DNA from: an uncultured Chlorobiaceae bacterium
GTDB taxonomy: Bacteria > Bacteroidota > Chlorobiia > Chlorobiales > Chlorobiaceae
Assembly (NCBI GenBank): GCA_903917955.1
Contig: CAIXCO010000260.1
Span: 1-7,012 of the forward strand
DNA length: 7,012 nt
Direction of reading: 5' to 3'
Under the pieces are notes generated by a model that had not been told where the DNA came from, searched no databases, and saw only the letters and a list, made by a program, of their open reading frames with translations. Positions within the stretch are counted from its first letter, which is position 1. Every line of letters begins with the position of its first letter. Position numbers and translations under genes: made by a program. This document shows positions 1 through 6,135 of this stretch, piece by piece.

Positions 1-9
1 AAAAAAAAG

Positions 10-1575
10 ATGGCGTTGTTGAGAGAAGCGTTGAGCCGACCGGAGGCATACACTCATGCCACCGGAACCATCGAGGTTGTTGAGACCCATATCTCATGGA
101 TTTTCCTCACCGACACCCTGGCCTACAAGGTCAAAAAACCGCTTGACCTGGGATTTCTTGATTTTTCAACCCTCGAAAAACGCCTCCATTGCTGCAATGA
201 AGAGCTTCGCCTCAACCAGCGACTCTGCCGTGAAATCTACCTCTCGGTTGTGCCGATTGTGCGCTCTGCCAACACCTTTCTGGTTGATGCGGAGGGAGAA
301 ATTGTTGACTACGCCGTAAAAATGGTACGCTTTGAGCGAACAATGGAACTTGACAGGATGCTTGCAAAAAAGCTGCTCAACGAGGAGCATATCGACCAAC
401 TCTCCACTATGATAGCCCGATTTCACGCCTCCCTGCCCGCAACGCCCGCCGAAAGCGGCTTTGGCCAACCGGAGAATCTCATCAAGCCGATCCTGCACAA
501 TTTTACCTCTATGGAGCCAATCGCCGCCGTCGCGGATGAAGTGAACCAGCTTGAATTTCTCAGGGCATGGTGCATCCGGGAGCATCAGCAGCTCACCCCT
601 CTTTTTCTTGAACGAAAGCGTGGAGGATTCATCCGCCAATGCCACGGTGACATGCATACCGGCAACATGGTTTGGTGGAGAGGGCGCATTTTCATCTTTG
701 ACTGCATTGAGTTCAATGAGAGTCTCTCCATTATTGACGTCATCAGCGACCTGGCCTTTCTTTTCATGGATCTTTGCCATGGAGGAGAGCGAAGACTTGC
801 CTGGCGGCTTTTGAACAACTACCTGACGGAGAGTGGCGATTACTGCGCCCTGCCGCTCCTCAGCTTCTATACGCTCTACCGTGCCATGGTACGGGCAAAG
901 GTAACAGCCATCCGTTACGGCCAGACCAGCGACCAGGATGAGGCCCAAAAGATTCTTGAAGAGCACCGCTCATACCTGCACCTTGCCACCGACTGCACCC
1001 GCAGCACAAAACCTCTGCTCATCCTCACCTTAGGGGTTTCAGGAAGCGGAAAAACCTTTATTTCACGTGAAATTGCCCAAAGGGTCGAGTGCATCCATCT
1101 TCGCTCGGATATTGAACGAAAACGGCTGGCGGGCCTTAAACCGCTTGAACGGAGCGAAGAAAAGGGAGCTCTTTACAACCAGGAGATCAGTTGGCAAACC
1201 TACCAGCGGCTGCTCAGCCTTGCCTCTCTCTGCCTCGGCGAGGGGATGGCAGTCATCGTGGATGCCACCTTTCTCAAACGGAGCAACCGGAAGCTCTTTA
1301 TGGATCTTGCCGCAGCCCTGCACGTTCCATGCCGGATTCTGCACTTTTCTGCCTCCAGAGAGCGGCTTTTGGAGAGAGTGCAACAACGATCTCTTGCAGA
1401 CAACGATGCCTCTGATGCCGACATCGCCGTGGTTGCCTCACAACTGGAGCTGATTGAGAACTTGAGTGCCGAGGAGGAGAGTATGGCGATTGCTGTCAAT
1501 ACCGAAGAGAGAGTTGATGGAGCGGTCATTGCTGCGCAGTTGCAATCGGCCATGGCACGTTCCCCCTTTACATAA
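10..1575 (+). CDS. Two-domain kinase: aminoglycoside-phosphotransferase-like domain fused to P-loop (AAA-type) kinase
   Basis: The protein has 521 residues and its biological substrate is unknown. Residues 1 to about 330 look like an aminoglycoside-phosphotransferase/choline-kinase fold. They include a lysine-rich YKVKKP segment (39-44) and the catalytic loop HGDMHTGN (212-219: H212, D214, N219), followed by a metal-binding aspartate in FDCIEF (D231). Residues from about 335 to the end form a P-loop kinase domain: Walker A GVSGSGKT (342-349), an RSD motif (R365, D367), and IVDATF with D418 as a Walker-B/lid-type aspartate. This order matches the COG2187-COG0645 architecture, a widespread, uncharacterised cytosolic family. 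It resembles antibiotic kinases only in fold, so resistance should not be assumed. The ATG at 10 fits the usual family N-terminus, but the nine bases before it are almost all A and stay open in frame, so a start outside the window cannot be excluded. The gene stands alone on the plus strand and converges on the VIT-family gene. Confidence 0.9.
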   Translation: MALLREALSRPEAYTHATGTIEVVETHISWIFLTDTLAYKVKKPLDLGFLDFSTLEKRLHCCNEELRLNQRLCREIYLSVVPIVRSANTFLVDAEGEIVDYAVKMVRFERTMELDRMLAKKLLNEEHIDQLSTMIARFHASLPATPAESGFGQPENLIKPILHNFTSMEPIAAVADEVNQLEFLRAWCIREHQQLTPLFLERKRGGFIRQCHGDMHTGNMVWWRGRIFIFDCIEFNESLSIIDVISDLAFLFMDLCHGGERRLAWRLLNNYLTESGDYCALPLLSFYTLYRAMVRAKVTAIRYGQTSDQDEAQKILEEHRSYLHLATDCTRSTKPLLILTLGVSGSGKTFISREIAQRVECIHLRSDIERKRLAGLKPLERSEEKGALYNQEISWQTYQRLLSLASLCLGEGMAVIVDATFLKRSNRKLFMDLAAALHVPCRILHFSASRERLLERVQQRSLADNDASDADIAVVASQLELIENLSAEEESMAIAVNTEERVDGAVIAAQLQSAMARSPFT

Positions 1576-1578
1576 GTG

Positions 1579-1601
1579 AAAAGAGGAGCGCGCCATTTTT
1601 T
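1579..1601. terminator. Weak, possibly bidirectional terminator between convergent genes
   Basis: Between the two convergent stop codons, AAAA-GA-GG faces CC-AT-TTTT around a six-base AGCGCG loop, with one mismatch and one G-U pair on the plus-strand RNA. The T-run follows on the plus strand, and the A-run gives Us on the minus strand. The stem has only two GC pairs, so the call rests mainly on its position. It may be coincidence. Confidence 0.22.
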
Positions 1602-1610
1602 CAGCACAAG

Positions 1611-2486
1611 CTATATGACGGTACCAAAAGCCAAGCGGATGAGGTAGCCAGCCAGAAAACTGAATGCCGCAACGGTAGCCGAGAGCGTGACCATTTGAAG
1701 AAAACGGCTTTTGAAGGAGAGAAGCCGCACAACAGAGATGTAATAGTTGAAAAACCCTATAACAACGACGGCCACGAACAAGGAGGCTCCAAAAGAGCGG
1801 ACGAGATCGTTAAAAACAAAATAGGGGGCAATCAGCAAGAGCACGGTAAGGATGTAGGCAAACCCGGTTGAGAGGGCCGCAACCAGGGGGTTCCCCCTCC
1901 CCGGTACTGATGCTGTTGCGATGTAGCTTGACGCTCCCATTGAGAGTGCGGCTGCGATACCGGTAATGGATGCCGTCAATGCGACCGCCCTGCTGTTCTG
2001 CAGCAGAAAGGTGAGGCCTGCCAATACCCCCATCAGTTCAACAAGTGCATTGTTAAGGGTAAAGATAACAGAACCCGCATATTGCAGGCGCTCTTCATCA
2101 AAAAGCATCTGCAACGCCTGCTCATGCTCCTCCTCATCGCGGATAATGCCGTTGACCTCCTTGAACGAACCTGGAAAACGACTGTAAAGGAGATGGGCCC
2201 GTTTTTCGCTGTTTTCCATCAGCTTGATGGCGAAGGTAAAACCAAAAACCATACTGATGACGGTGAAGAGCCACACCTTGATGCGGTTGGGAGCAACATC
2301 TCTACGGGTATAGGTTTTCCAGACGTTGTAGTGACGCATCTCGTCATCGGCAATCTGGGAGAGGATGCGACGGCTTTTGAGGCCGCGCACCCTTTTGGCA
2401 AGATTTTTATAAATCTCATGCTCGGTTATCTCACTCTTCTGAAAAACCGCAACTCCCCTTATATCGAAATCCCTTCCCTTGTTCAC
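1611..2486 (-). CDS. Rubrerythrin-like diiron domain fused to VIT1/CCC1-family metal transporter
   Basis: Membrane protein of about 291 residues (310 if the TTG at 2543 is used). Numbering from the GTG at 2486, residues 1 to about 135 form a ferritin-like bundle with paired carboxylate motifs: SEITEHE (E19, E22), DDEMRH (E49, H52), E91/E94 after a hydrophobic helix, and DEEEH (E118, H121). From about residue 137 come VIT1/CCC1 membrane helices with the family pattern NNALVELMGVLAGL, then SMGASSYIATAS, and three more hydrophobic segments to the C-terminus. VIT1/CCC1 proteins move Fe2+ or Mn2+ out of the cytosol. In the related MbfA proteins a ferritin-like domain is joined to such a transporter for iron export, so iron or manganese detoxification is the likely role. 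The start is uncertain: the longer form overlaps htpG by 26 bases. An AGAGGG at 2519-2514 overlaps the htpG stop, but no standard start lies at normal spacing from it. I chose GTG because family members begin about 15-20 residues before the first glutamate motif. Probably co-transcribed with htpG. Confidence 0.85.
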   Translation of the reverse strand: MNKGRDFDIRGVAVFQKSEITEHEIYKNLAKRVRGLKSRRILSQIADDEMRHYNVWKTYTRRDVAPNRIKVWLFTVISMVFGFTFAIKLMENSEKRAHLLYSRFPGSFKEVNGIIRDEEEHEQALQMLFDEERLQYAGSVIFTLNNALVELMGVLAGLTFLLQNSRAVALTASITGIAAALSMGASSYIATASVPGRGNPLVAALSTGFAYILTVLLLIAPYFVFNDLVRSFGASLFVAVVVIGFFNYYISVVRLLSFKSRFLQMVTLSATVAAFSFLAGYLIRLAFGTVI

Positions 2487-2517
2487 AAATTCACGGATTA
2501 AAAGTTTTTGAATCCCT

Positions 2518-4404
2518 CTACCTGGAGAGCGTTGCAGCCTCAATCAACTCATTCATTCTCGACAAAAATCCGGTTGTTGTTTCAAGCCCCCCTTCAAGCA
2601 ACAGCGCACCTTCATAAAGCTGTTTCATGGCGGTTTTGATGAGCGGATTGGCAGCATCGGCCAGAATCATCCCGGACAGGTTGCGGATAATAGGGTGTGA
2701 CGTATTGACCTCAAGAATCCTTTTCGCGGCAGGCATGTCACTCTGCATCATCTTCATCATCTTTTCCATCTGGCTGTCGAGGCCATCCTTGCCGCTCACC
2801 AGTGTTACCGGAGAGTTGACAAGACGGTGCGACTCAATGACATCCTCAATCCCCTCTCCAAGAGTTTCTCGGAAGAGCTGCAAAACCGGTGCAAGAAGAT
2901 CCTCTGCAAGGGGTTCGGCACTCTCTTTCTTCTGCCTGGAAAAATCGATATCCGCCTTTTCAATCGACTTGAGCGGCTTTTTATCGTACTCGTGAATTGA
3001 GGGAATGACAAAGACGTCAACCGGATCGCTGAGAAGCAACACTTCAATACCCATATCCTGGAAATACTCCAGATTGGGGTGAGCCAGCAGTTGAGCCCGG
3101 CTGGTGCCTGAATGGTAGTAAATCTCTTTCTGGTCTGGCCCCATGCGCTCGCTATACTCTTTGAAGGTCACAAATTCACCTGCCACCGTTTTGGTGCTTT
3201 CAAAGCGCAGCAGTTCAATCAGTTTGTCGCGATTGGTATAGTCGGTATTCAGGCCAATTTTGATAATGGGGCCGAATGCCTTGTAGAAGGTCTTGAACTT
3301 TTCAGGCTGCTCTTTGGCAAGAGATTCAAACCAGCCAAGAATTTTTCCCGTCAGAATCTGGCGAATTTTGGACATCACCGGGCTCGACTGCACCACCTCT
3401 CTTGAAACATTGAGCGAAAGATCTTCGGTATCAACAACACCTGCAATAAAACGAAGGTACTCTGGCAAAAGGTCGCGGCACTCATTCTGGATCAGCACCT
3501 TTTTGACATAGAGCTGCGGCCCGTGGTTTTCGAGTTCACCCTGACGGTAGAGCATCTCCGGAGGAGCCTCTTTTGGCAAAAACAGAAGCGCCTTGAAGGT
3601 GACCACCCCTTCGACCGAAACCGGCAGATAGTCAAGCGGATCTTTGTAATCGTTTGCGATGAACTTGTAGAACTCATTGACCTCCTCATCCTTCAGCTCA
3701 CTTTTTGAGCGCTGCCAGAGTGCGGTGATGCTGTTAAGCTGCTTGTCGCCGAGGTAAATCGGGAAATCAACGAAGTTTGAATATTTCTTGACAATCTGCT
3801 CAACGCGGTACTCTGCAGCAAACTCTTTGTGCTCCTCCTTGAGTTTAAAAGAGATTCTGGTTCCCCGACCGACCTTCTCGATTTTTTCGATCGTATAGGT
3901 GCCCTGGCCACTGGAACGCCAGCGGAAAGCTTCAGAACCGGGATGCGAGCTTCTGGTCTCTACCGTAACCTCTTCTGTGACCATGAAAACCGAGTAGAAT
4001 CCCACGCCGAACTGTCCGATAAGGTTACCATCAAGCTGTTTCTGCTGCTCTTTGAGTGACTGCATGAAGCCGAGGGTGCCCGACTTTGCTACCGTGCCAA
4101 GATTGGCAATCAACTCCTCTTCCGTCATCCCCACGCCGCTGTCTTCGATGACAAAGGTCATCTCCGCCGGGTCGATGGTGATGCGGATGGCCAGATCCGC
4201 CTCCTTGTCGAGCATCTCCTGATCGGTCAAGGCATTGAAACGCGCCTTGCTCAGTGCATCAGAGGCGTTGGAAATCAACTCTCTGAGATATATTTCGGGA
4301 TGAGTATAGAGTGAATGGACAATAAGATCCAGAAGCTGCTTCATTTCAGCCTTGTATTCAAACTCCTGAACCGCTGAAGAGCCGTTAGTGCCGTTAGTGT
4401 TCAT
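2518..4404 (-). CDS. htpG: Hsp90-family molecular chaperone HtpG
   Basis: Full-length bacterial Hsp90 of 628 residues, a cytosolic ATP-dependent chaperone dimer that remodels client proteins, often with DnaK. The N-terminal ATPase domain shows ELISNASDA with catalytic E42 and Mg-binding N46, DSGVGM (D88, G92), the ATP-lid segment LGTVAKSGT (102-110) and the glycine motif GQFGVG (130-135). The middle domain carries NVSREVV, whose R335 matches the gamma-phosphate-sensing arginine of E. coli HtpG (R336), and IEVLLLSDPVD in the distal part. The C-terminal dimerisation domain follows, with the typical NTSHPIIRNL segment. The N-terminus runs about ten residues longer than E. coli HtpG before the conserved strand and holds an NTNGTNG stretch encoded by a small tandem repeat. 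No Shine-Dalgarno precedes the ATG; TATAAT abuts it. Starting at M21, which has AAGG five bases upstream, would delete the conserved first strand (EFEYKAE), so the first ATG is preferred. It lies 66 bases after the NeuB-family gene. Confidence 0.98.
   Translation of the reverse strand: MNTNGTNGSSAVQEFEYKAEMKQLLDLIVHSLYTHPEIYLRELISNASDALSKARFNALTDQEMLDKEADLAIRITIDPAEMTFVIEDSGVGMTEEELIANLGTVAKSGTLGFMQSLKEQQKQLDGNLIGQFGVGFYSVFMVTEEVTVETRSSHPGSEAFRWRSSGQGTYTIEKIEKVGRGTRISFKLKEEHKEFAAEYRVEQIVKKYSNFVDFPIYLGDKQLNSITALWQRSKSELKDEEVNEFYKFIANDYKDPLDYLPVSVEGVVTFKALLFLPKEAPPEMLYRQGELENHGPQLYVKKVLIQNECRDLLPEYLRFIAGVVDTEDLSLNVSREVVQSSPVMSKIRQILTGKILGWFESLAKEQPEKFKTFYKAFGPIIKIGLNTDYTNRDKLIELLRFESTKTVAGEFVTFKEYSERMGPDQKEIYYHSGTSRAQLLAHPNLEYFQDMGIEVLLLSDPVDVFVIPSIHEYDKKPLKSIEKADIDFSRQKKESAEPLAEDLLAPVLQLFRETLGEGIEDVIESHRLVNSPVTLVSGKDGLDSQMEKMMKMMQSDMPAAKRILEVNTSHPIIRNLSGMILADAANPLIKTAMKQLYEGALLLEGGLETTTGFLSRMNELIEAATLSR
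4381..4399. repeat. Two tandem copies of a 9-bp unit in the htpG N-terminus
   Basis: GCCGTTAGT occurs at 4381-4389 and again, after one base, at 4391-4399. It encodes the repeated Asn-Gly-Thr-Asn-Gly tract at residues 2-8 of HtpG, before the conserved ATPase fold. The tract could vary in length between strains without affecting function. Only two copies, so a minor feature. Confidence 0.45.
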
Positions 4405-4470
4405 ATTATATGCTGCTTTATTGAAAGATGTTTCTGATAAAAAACTTTGTGATAAAAAAAAATAAAGCGT
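4405..4470 (-). promoter_or_regulatory. AT-rich neuB-like/htpG intergenic region with TATAAT at the htpG start
   Basis: This 66-base gap holds a perfect TATAAT (4410-4405, minus strand) directly against the htpG ATG, and two copies of TTTTTTATCA on the minus strand (plus-strand TGATAAAAAA at 4435-4444 and 4450-4459). I see no good -35 hexamer at the right distance, no CIRCE-type inverted repeat (TTAGCACTC-N9-GAGTGCTAA) and no strong terminator for the upstream gene. If TATAAT is a -10 box, transcription would begin at or just inside the first htpG codons, giving a leaderless or shorter product. It may simply be AT-rich spacer. Confidence 0.3.
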
Positions 4471-5340
4471 TCAAGAGCGACGCAATTTTTTGCGGGCTGC
4501 TGCCTCACCATCATAGACCCGCTTGACACCGTCACCGAGAGCTTTTTCGATGTCACGAATGTTCGAGACAAGCCTTGCCATGCCCGACAGTTCAACCGAA
4601 GCCGCCTGATCGGATCCCCACATGGCGCGGTCAAGGGTGACATGACGCTCAATGAATGTCGCGCCAAGTGCTACTGCTGCCCAGGTGGTCGAAAGCCCCA
4701 CTTCATGGCCTGAATAACCAATCGGCACATCGGGATAACGGGACTTAAGGGTGGTAATCATCCTGAGGTTCAGCTCTTCAATCGGAGAGGGGTAGGTCGA
4801 ATTGGTGTGCGCAATGAGCAGATTGGAGTGGCCGAGTTCGTTGACGGTCGTTTCAACCTCTTCCATGGTGGACATGCCGGTAGAGATAATAAGCGGGCGG
4901 CCAGTTGCTGCAGTTTTTTTCAAAAGGGGAAGATCGGTCAAAGAGGCCGAAGCACCCTTGTAACAGGGAGGCTCAAACTGTTCCATAAAATCGACCGACT
5001 CTTCGTCCCAGCAGGATGCAAACCATAAAATGCCATGCTCCTTGCTGTAACGATCTATCTCCTCATACTCTTCACGACCGAACTCGACCTTGTAACGGTA
5101 ATCGATATACTTCATACGGCCCCAGGGGGTATCTCGCTCAATATCGCGCTGACTCTGTGGGACGCAAAGCTCCGGAGTTCGCTTCTGAAACTTGACCGCA
5201 TCGCATCCGGCAAACGCCGCGCCTGCAATCAGTTTCTTGGCAACATCCATCGACCCGTTATGGTTGATGCCGATTTCAGCAATGACAAACACGGGATGCT
5301 GGTCCCCTGCTTTTCTATTTCCTATGGTGACTTCCGCCAT
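4471..5340 (-). CDS. NeuB-family sialic/nonulosonic acid synthase lacking the SAF domain
   Basis: 289-residue TIM-barrel enzyme of the NeuB family. These enzymes condense phosphoenolpyruvate with a mannose-type sugar, free or 6-phosphorylated, to make a nonulosonic acid for surface glycans. Motifs visible: AEIGINHNG (21-29, E22), KFQ (50-52), NSTYPSP (180-186), GYSGHE (208-213, metal-ligand position H212) and ERHVTLD (231-237, H233). Two things are odd. The chain ends at KKLRRS, about where family members continue as RRSLVA into the C-terminal SAF/antifreeze-like domain that supplies a substrate-binding arginine. Only 66 bases remain before htpG, so the domain is absent rather than frameshifted. 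Also, the segment normally KI(A/G)SxE reads KGASAS (128-133), placing serine where an acidic residue is usual. I chose the ATG at 5340 because it gives the normal MAEVTIGNR start with purine-rich AAGAGTAAGG before it; an upstream TTG at 5370 is less likely. The adjacent HAD phosphatase suggests a 9-phosphate product, but the substrate is inferred. Confidence 0.87.
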   Translation of the reverse strand: MAEVTIGNRKAGDQHPVFVIAEIGINHNGSMDVAKKLIAGAAFAGCDAVKFQKRTPELCVPQSQRDIERDTPWGRMKYIDYRYKVEFGREEYEEIDRYSKEHGILWFASCWDEESVDFMEQFEPPCYKGASASLTDLPLLKKTAATGRPLIISTGMSTMEEVETTVNELGHSNLLIAHTNSTYPSPIEELNLRMITTLKSRYPDVPIGYSGHEVGLSTTWAAVALGATFIERHVTLDRAMWGSDQAASVELSGMARLVSNIRDIEKALGDGVKRVYDGEAAARKKLRRS

Positions 5341-5352
5341 AACCTTACTCTT
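5341..5352 (-). promoter_or_regulatory. Purine-rich ribosome binding site deciding the NeuB-like start
   Basis: On the minus strand AAGAGTAAGGTT leads directly into the ATG at 5340. AAGAG lies seven bases from the start, and AAGG only two. It is the only recognisable Shine-Dalgarno-like sequence at a chosen start in the window, and it favours this ATG over the in-frame TTG at 5370. Confidence 0.5.
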
Positions 5353-5417
5353 GATAAAACGAACCGTCAACGCTCATGAAAAGCGATGTACGAAATCGAT
5401 AGTGATAAAAAAAACAG

Positions 5418-5936
5418 TCAGGAGTTCCTGAGCACAATCAGCCACTCAGCAAAATCCCTGAATGCGCCATACCCGCCATCGGCCTTGGCACGATAATGAA
5501 TACAGGGTTCAACAAAAACAGTTGCATCACGAGGGCACGCTGTCAATCCTTCCAGGGCGATCTCGCTCATAATCTCCACATCATTGACGTCATCGCCAAT
5601 ATAGGCCAGTTCATTCCTCCGCAAACCGCTCTCAGCAATGACCTTTTCAAGCAGTGCCAGCTTCTCTTTGGCACCAAGATAGAGCCTCTTTATCCCGAGT
5701 TTTTCAGCACGCATCCTGATACTTGGCGAAACCTCACCAGTCATGATCGCGGTCTCAATCCCAAAGTTTCTCAACCGCTCAACGCCCATCCCATCCCTGA
5801 TGGAATAGCGCTTCAGCTCCTCTCCCCTCTCCGAATAATAGACCCCGTTGTCAGTAAAAACACCATCATTATCAGAAATGACAAGTTTTATCCTTCCAGC
5901 CCTTTCGGCAAGTTCACCAACCGTTAATGAGAGCAT
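5418..5936 (-). CDS. KdsC-family HAD (type C0) phosphatase, probably for a nonulosonate-9-phosphate
   Basis: 172-residue HAD phosphatase without a cap domain, the usual KdsC length; family members act as tetramers. Motif I is SDNDGVFTDNG with nucleophile D22 and acid/base D24; motif II is MTGE (T66); a lysine lies in GAKEK (K90 or K92); motif IV is GDDVNDVE (D115, D116, D119). RDGMG (47-51) and the C-terminal GGYGAFRD tail are typical of KdsC relatives. KdsC removes phosphate from KDO-8-phosphate. Here TGE68, R76 and K79 occupy the spacing of the Glu56/Arg64/Lys67 set that I recall from the Bacteroides KDN-9-phosphate phosphatase BT1713, whereas E. coli KdsC has TGR and threonine there. With a NeuB-family gene 77 bases downstream, a sialic-acid-type 9-phosphate is the more likely substrate, though KDO-8-phosphate remains possible. 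No Shine-Dalgarno is evident at the ATG. A promoter-like element lies upstream, and the ppa terminator separates it from ppa. Confidence 0.88.
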   Translation of the reverse strand: MLSLTVGELAERAGRIKLVISDNDGVFTDNGVYYSERGEELKRYSIRDGMGVERLRNFGIETAIMTGEVSPSIRMRAEKLGIKRLYLGAKEKLALLEKVIAESGLRRNELAYIGDDVNDVEIMSEIALEGLTACPRDATVFVEPCIHYRAKADGGYGAFRDFAEWLIVLRNS

Positions 5937-5980
5937 TGTCTAATAATGAAGCGTTTCACCCGGAATAAAATTACCCGGCT

Positions 5981-6006
5981 AATATATCACATTTCCCCCA
6001 CATCAA
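5981..6006 (-). promoter_or_regulatory. Putative promoter of the phosphatase/NeuB-like module
   Basis: On the minus strand TG-A-TATATT (5989-5981) is an extended -10 box, five of six matches to TATAAT. TTGATG (6006-6001) is a possible -35, but the spacer is only 14 bases (16 if the -10 is read as TATTAG). Transcription would start near 5974, leaving a leader of about 38 bases. Its position just downstream of the ppa terminator supports it. Confidence 0.38.
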
Positions 6007-6021
6007 AAAAAATCAGGGGAA
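5993..6021. repeat. Inverted repeat TTCCCC-N17-GGGGAA upstream of the phosphatase gene
   Basis: Six-base perfect arms (5993-5998 and 6016-6021) enclose an A-rich 17-base spacer that includes the putative -35 hexamer. It could be an operator, or a hairpin in readthrough RNA. There is no U-run after the arm in either direction, so it is not a normal terminator. Confidence 0.35.
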
Positions 6022-6072
6022 CGTTGTGAATTCAGCGAACTCTTGCCCATAACTCACTCAGAAAGAAGACGC

Positions 6073-6105
6073 AAAAGGCGGTCACTGCATCAAACAATGA
6101 CCGCC
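6073..6105 (-). terminator. Rho-independent terminator of ppa
   Basis: On the minus strand, about 30 bases after the ppa stop, GGCGGTCA pairs perfectly with TGACCGCC around a 13-base loop (two further pairs possible inside), followed by TTTT (6076-6073). The eight-base GC-rich stem with a U-run is a clear intrinsic terminator. It separates ppa from the phosphatase gene on the same strand. Confidence 0.82.
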
Positions 6106-6135
6106 CTTCACCACAATCATCATTCGGCGCAAACC

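Noticed and set aside
1..9. Poly-A run before the first gene, as a possible leader or slippage site
   Set aside because: Only nine bases are visible, too few to judge any regulatory role.
166..966. 266-codon open frame on the minus strand opposite the double-kinase gene
   Set aside because: It lies wholly within a well-supported plus-strand gene with clear kinase motifs, and its translation shows no recognisable domain. It is a shadow frame.
10..1575. Antibiotic resistance gene, because of the aminoglycoside-phosphotransferase fold
   Set aside because: The fused P-loop kinase architecture is a widespread chromosomal family of unknown role, with no resistance context or mobile element nearby.
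2082..2501. 139-codon plus-strand frame opposite the VIT-family gene
   Set aside because: The minus-strand frame encodes recognisable diiron motifs and membrane helices; this one has no family features.
4481..4494. Perfect CGCAA-TTTT-TTGCG hairpin
   Set aside because: It lies inside the end of the NeuB-like coding sequence, has a short stem and no U-run after it, so it is not a terminator.
4401..4667. 88-codon minus-strand frame running into the htpG start
   Set aside because: It overlaps the conserved C-terminal part of the NeuB-like barrel in another frame. I also checked whether it could be a frameshifted SAF domain, and it shows no such motif.
5341..5370. TTGACG with a TAAGGT 17 bases later, resembling a promoter before the NeuB-like gene
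   Set aside because: The -10 matches only three of six bases and overlaps the ribosome binding site, leaving no room for a leader.
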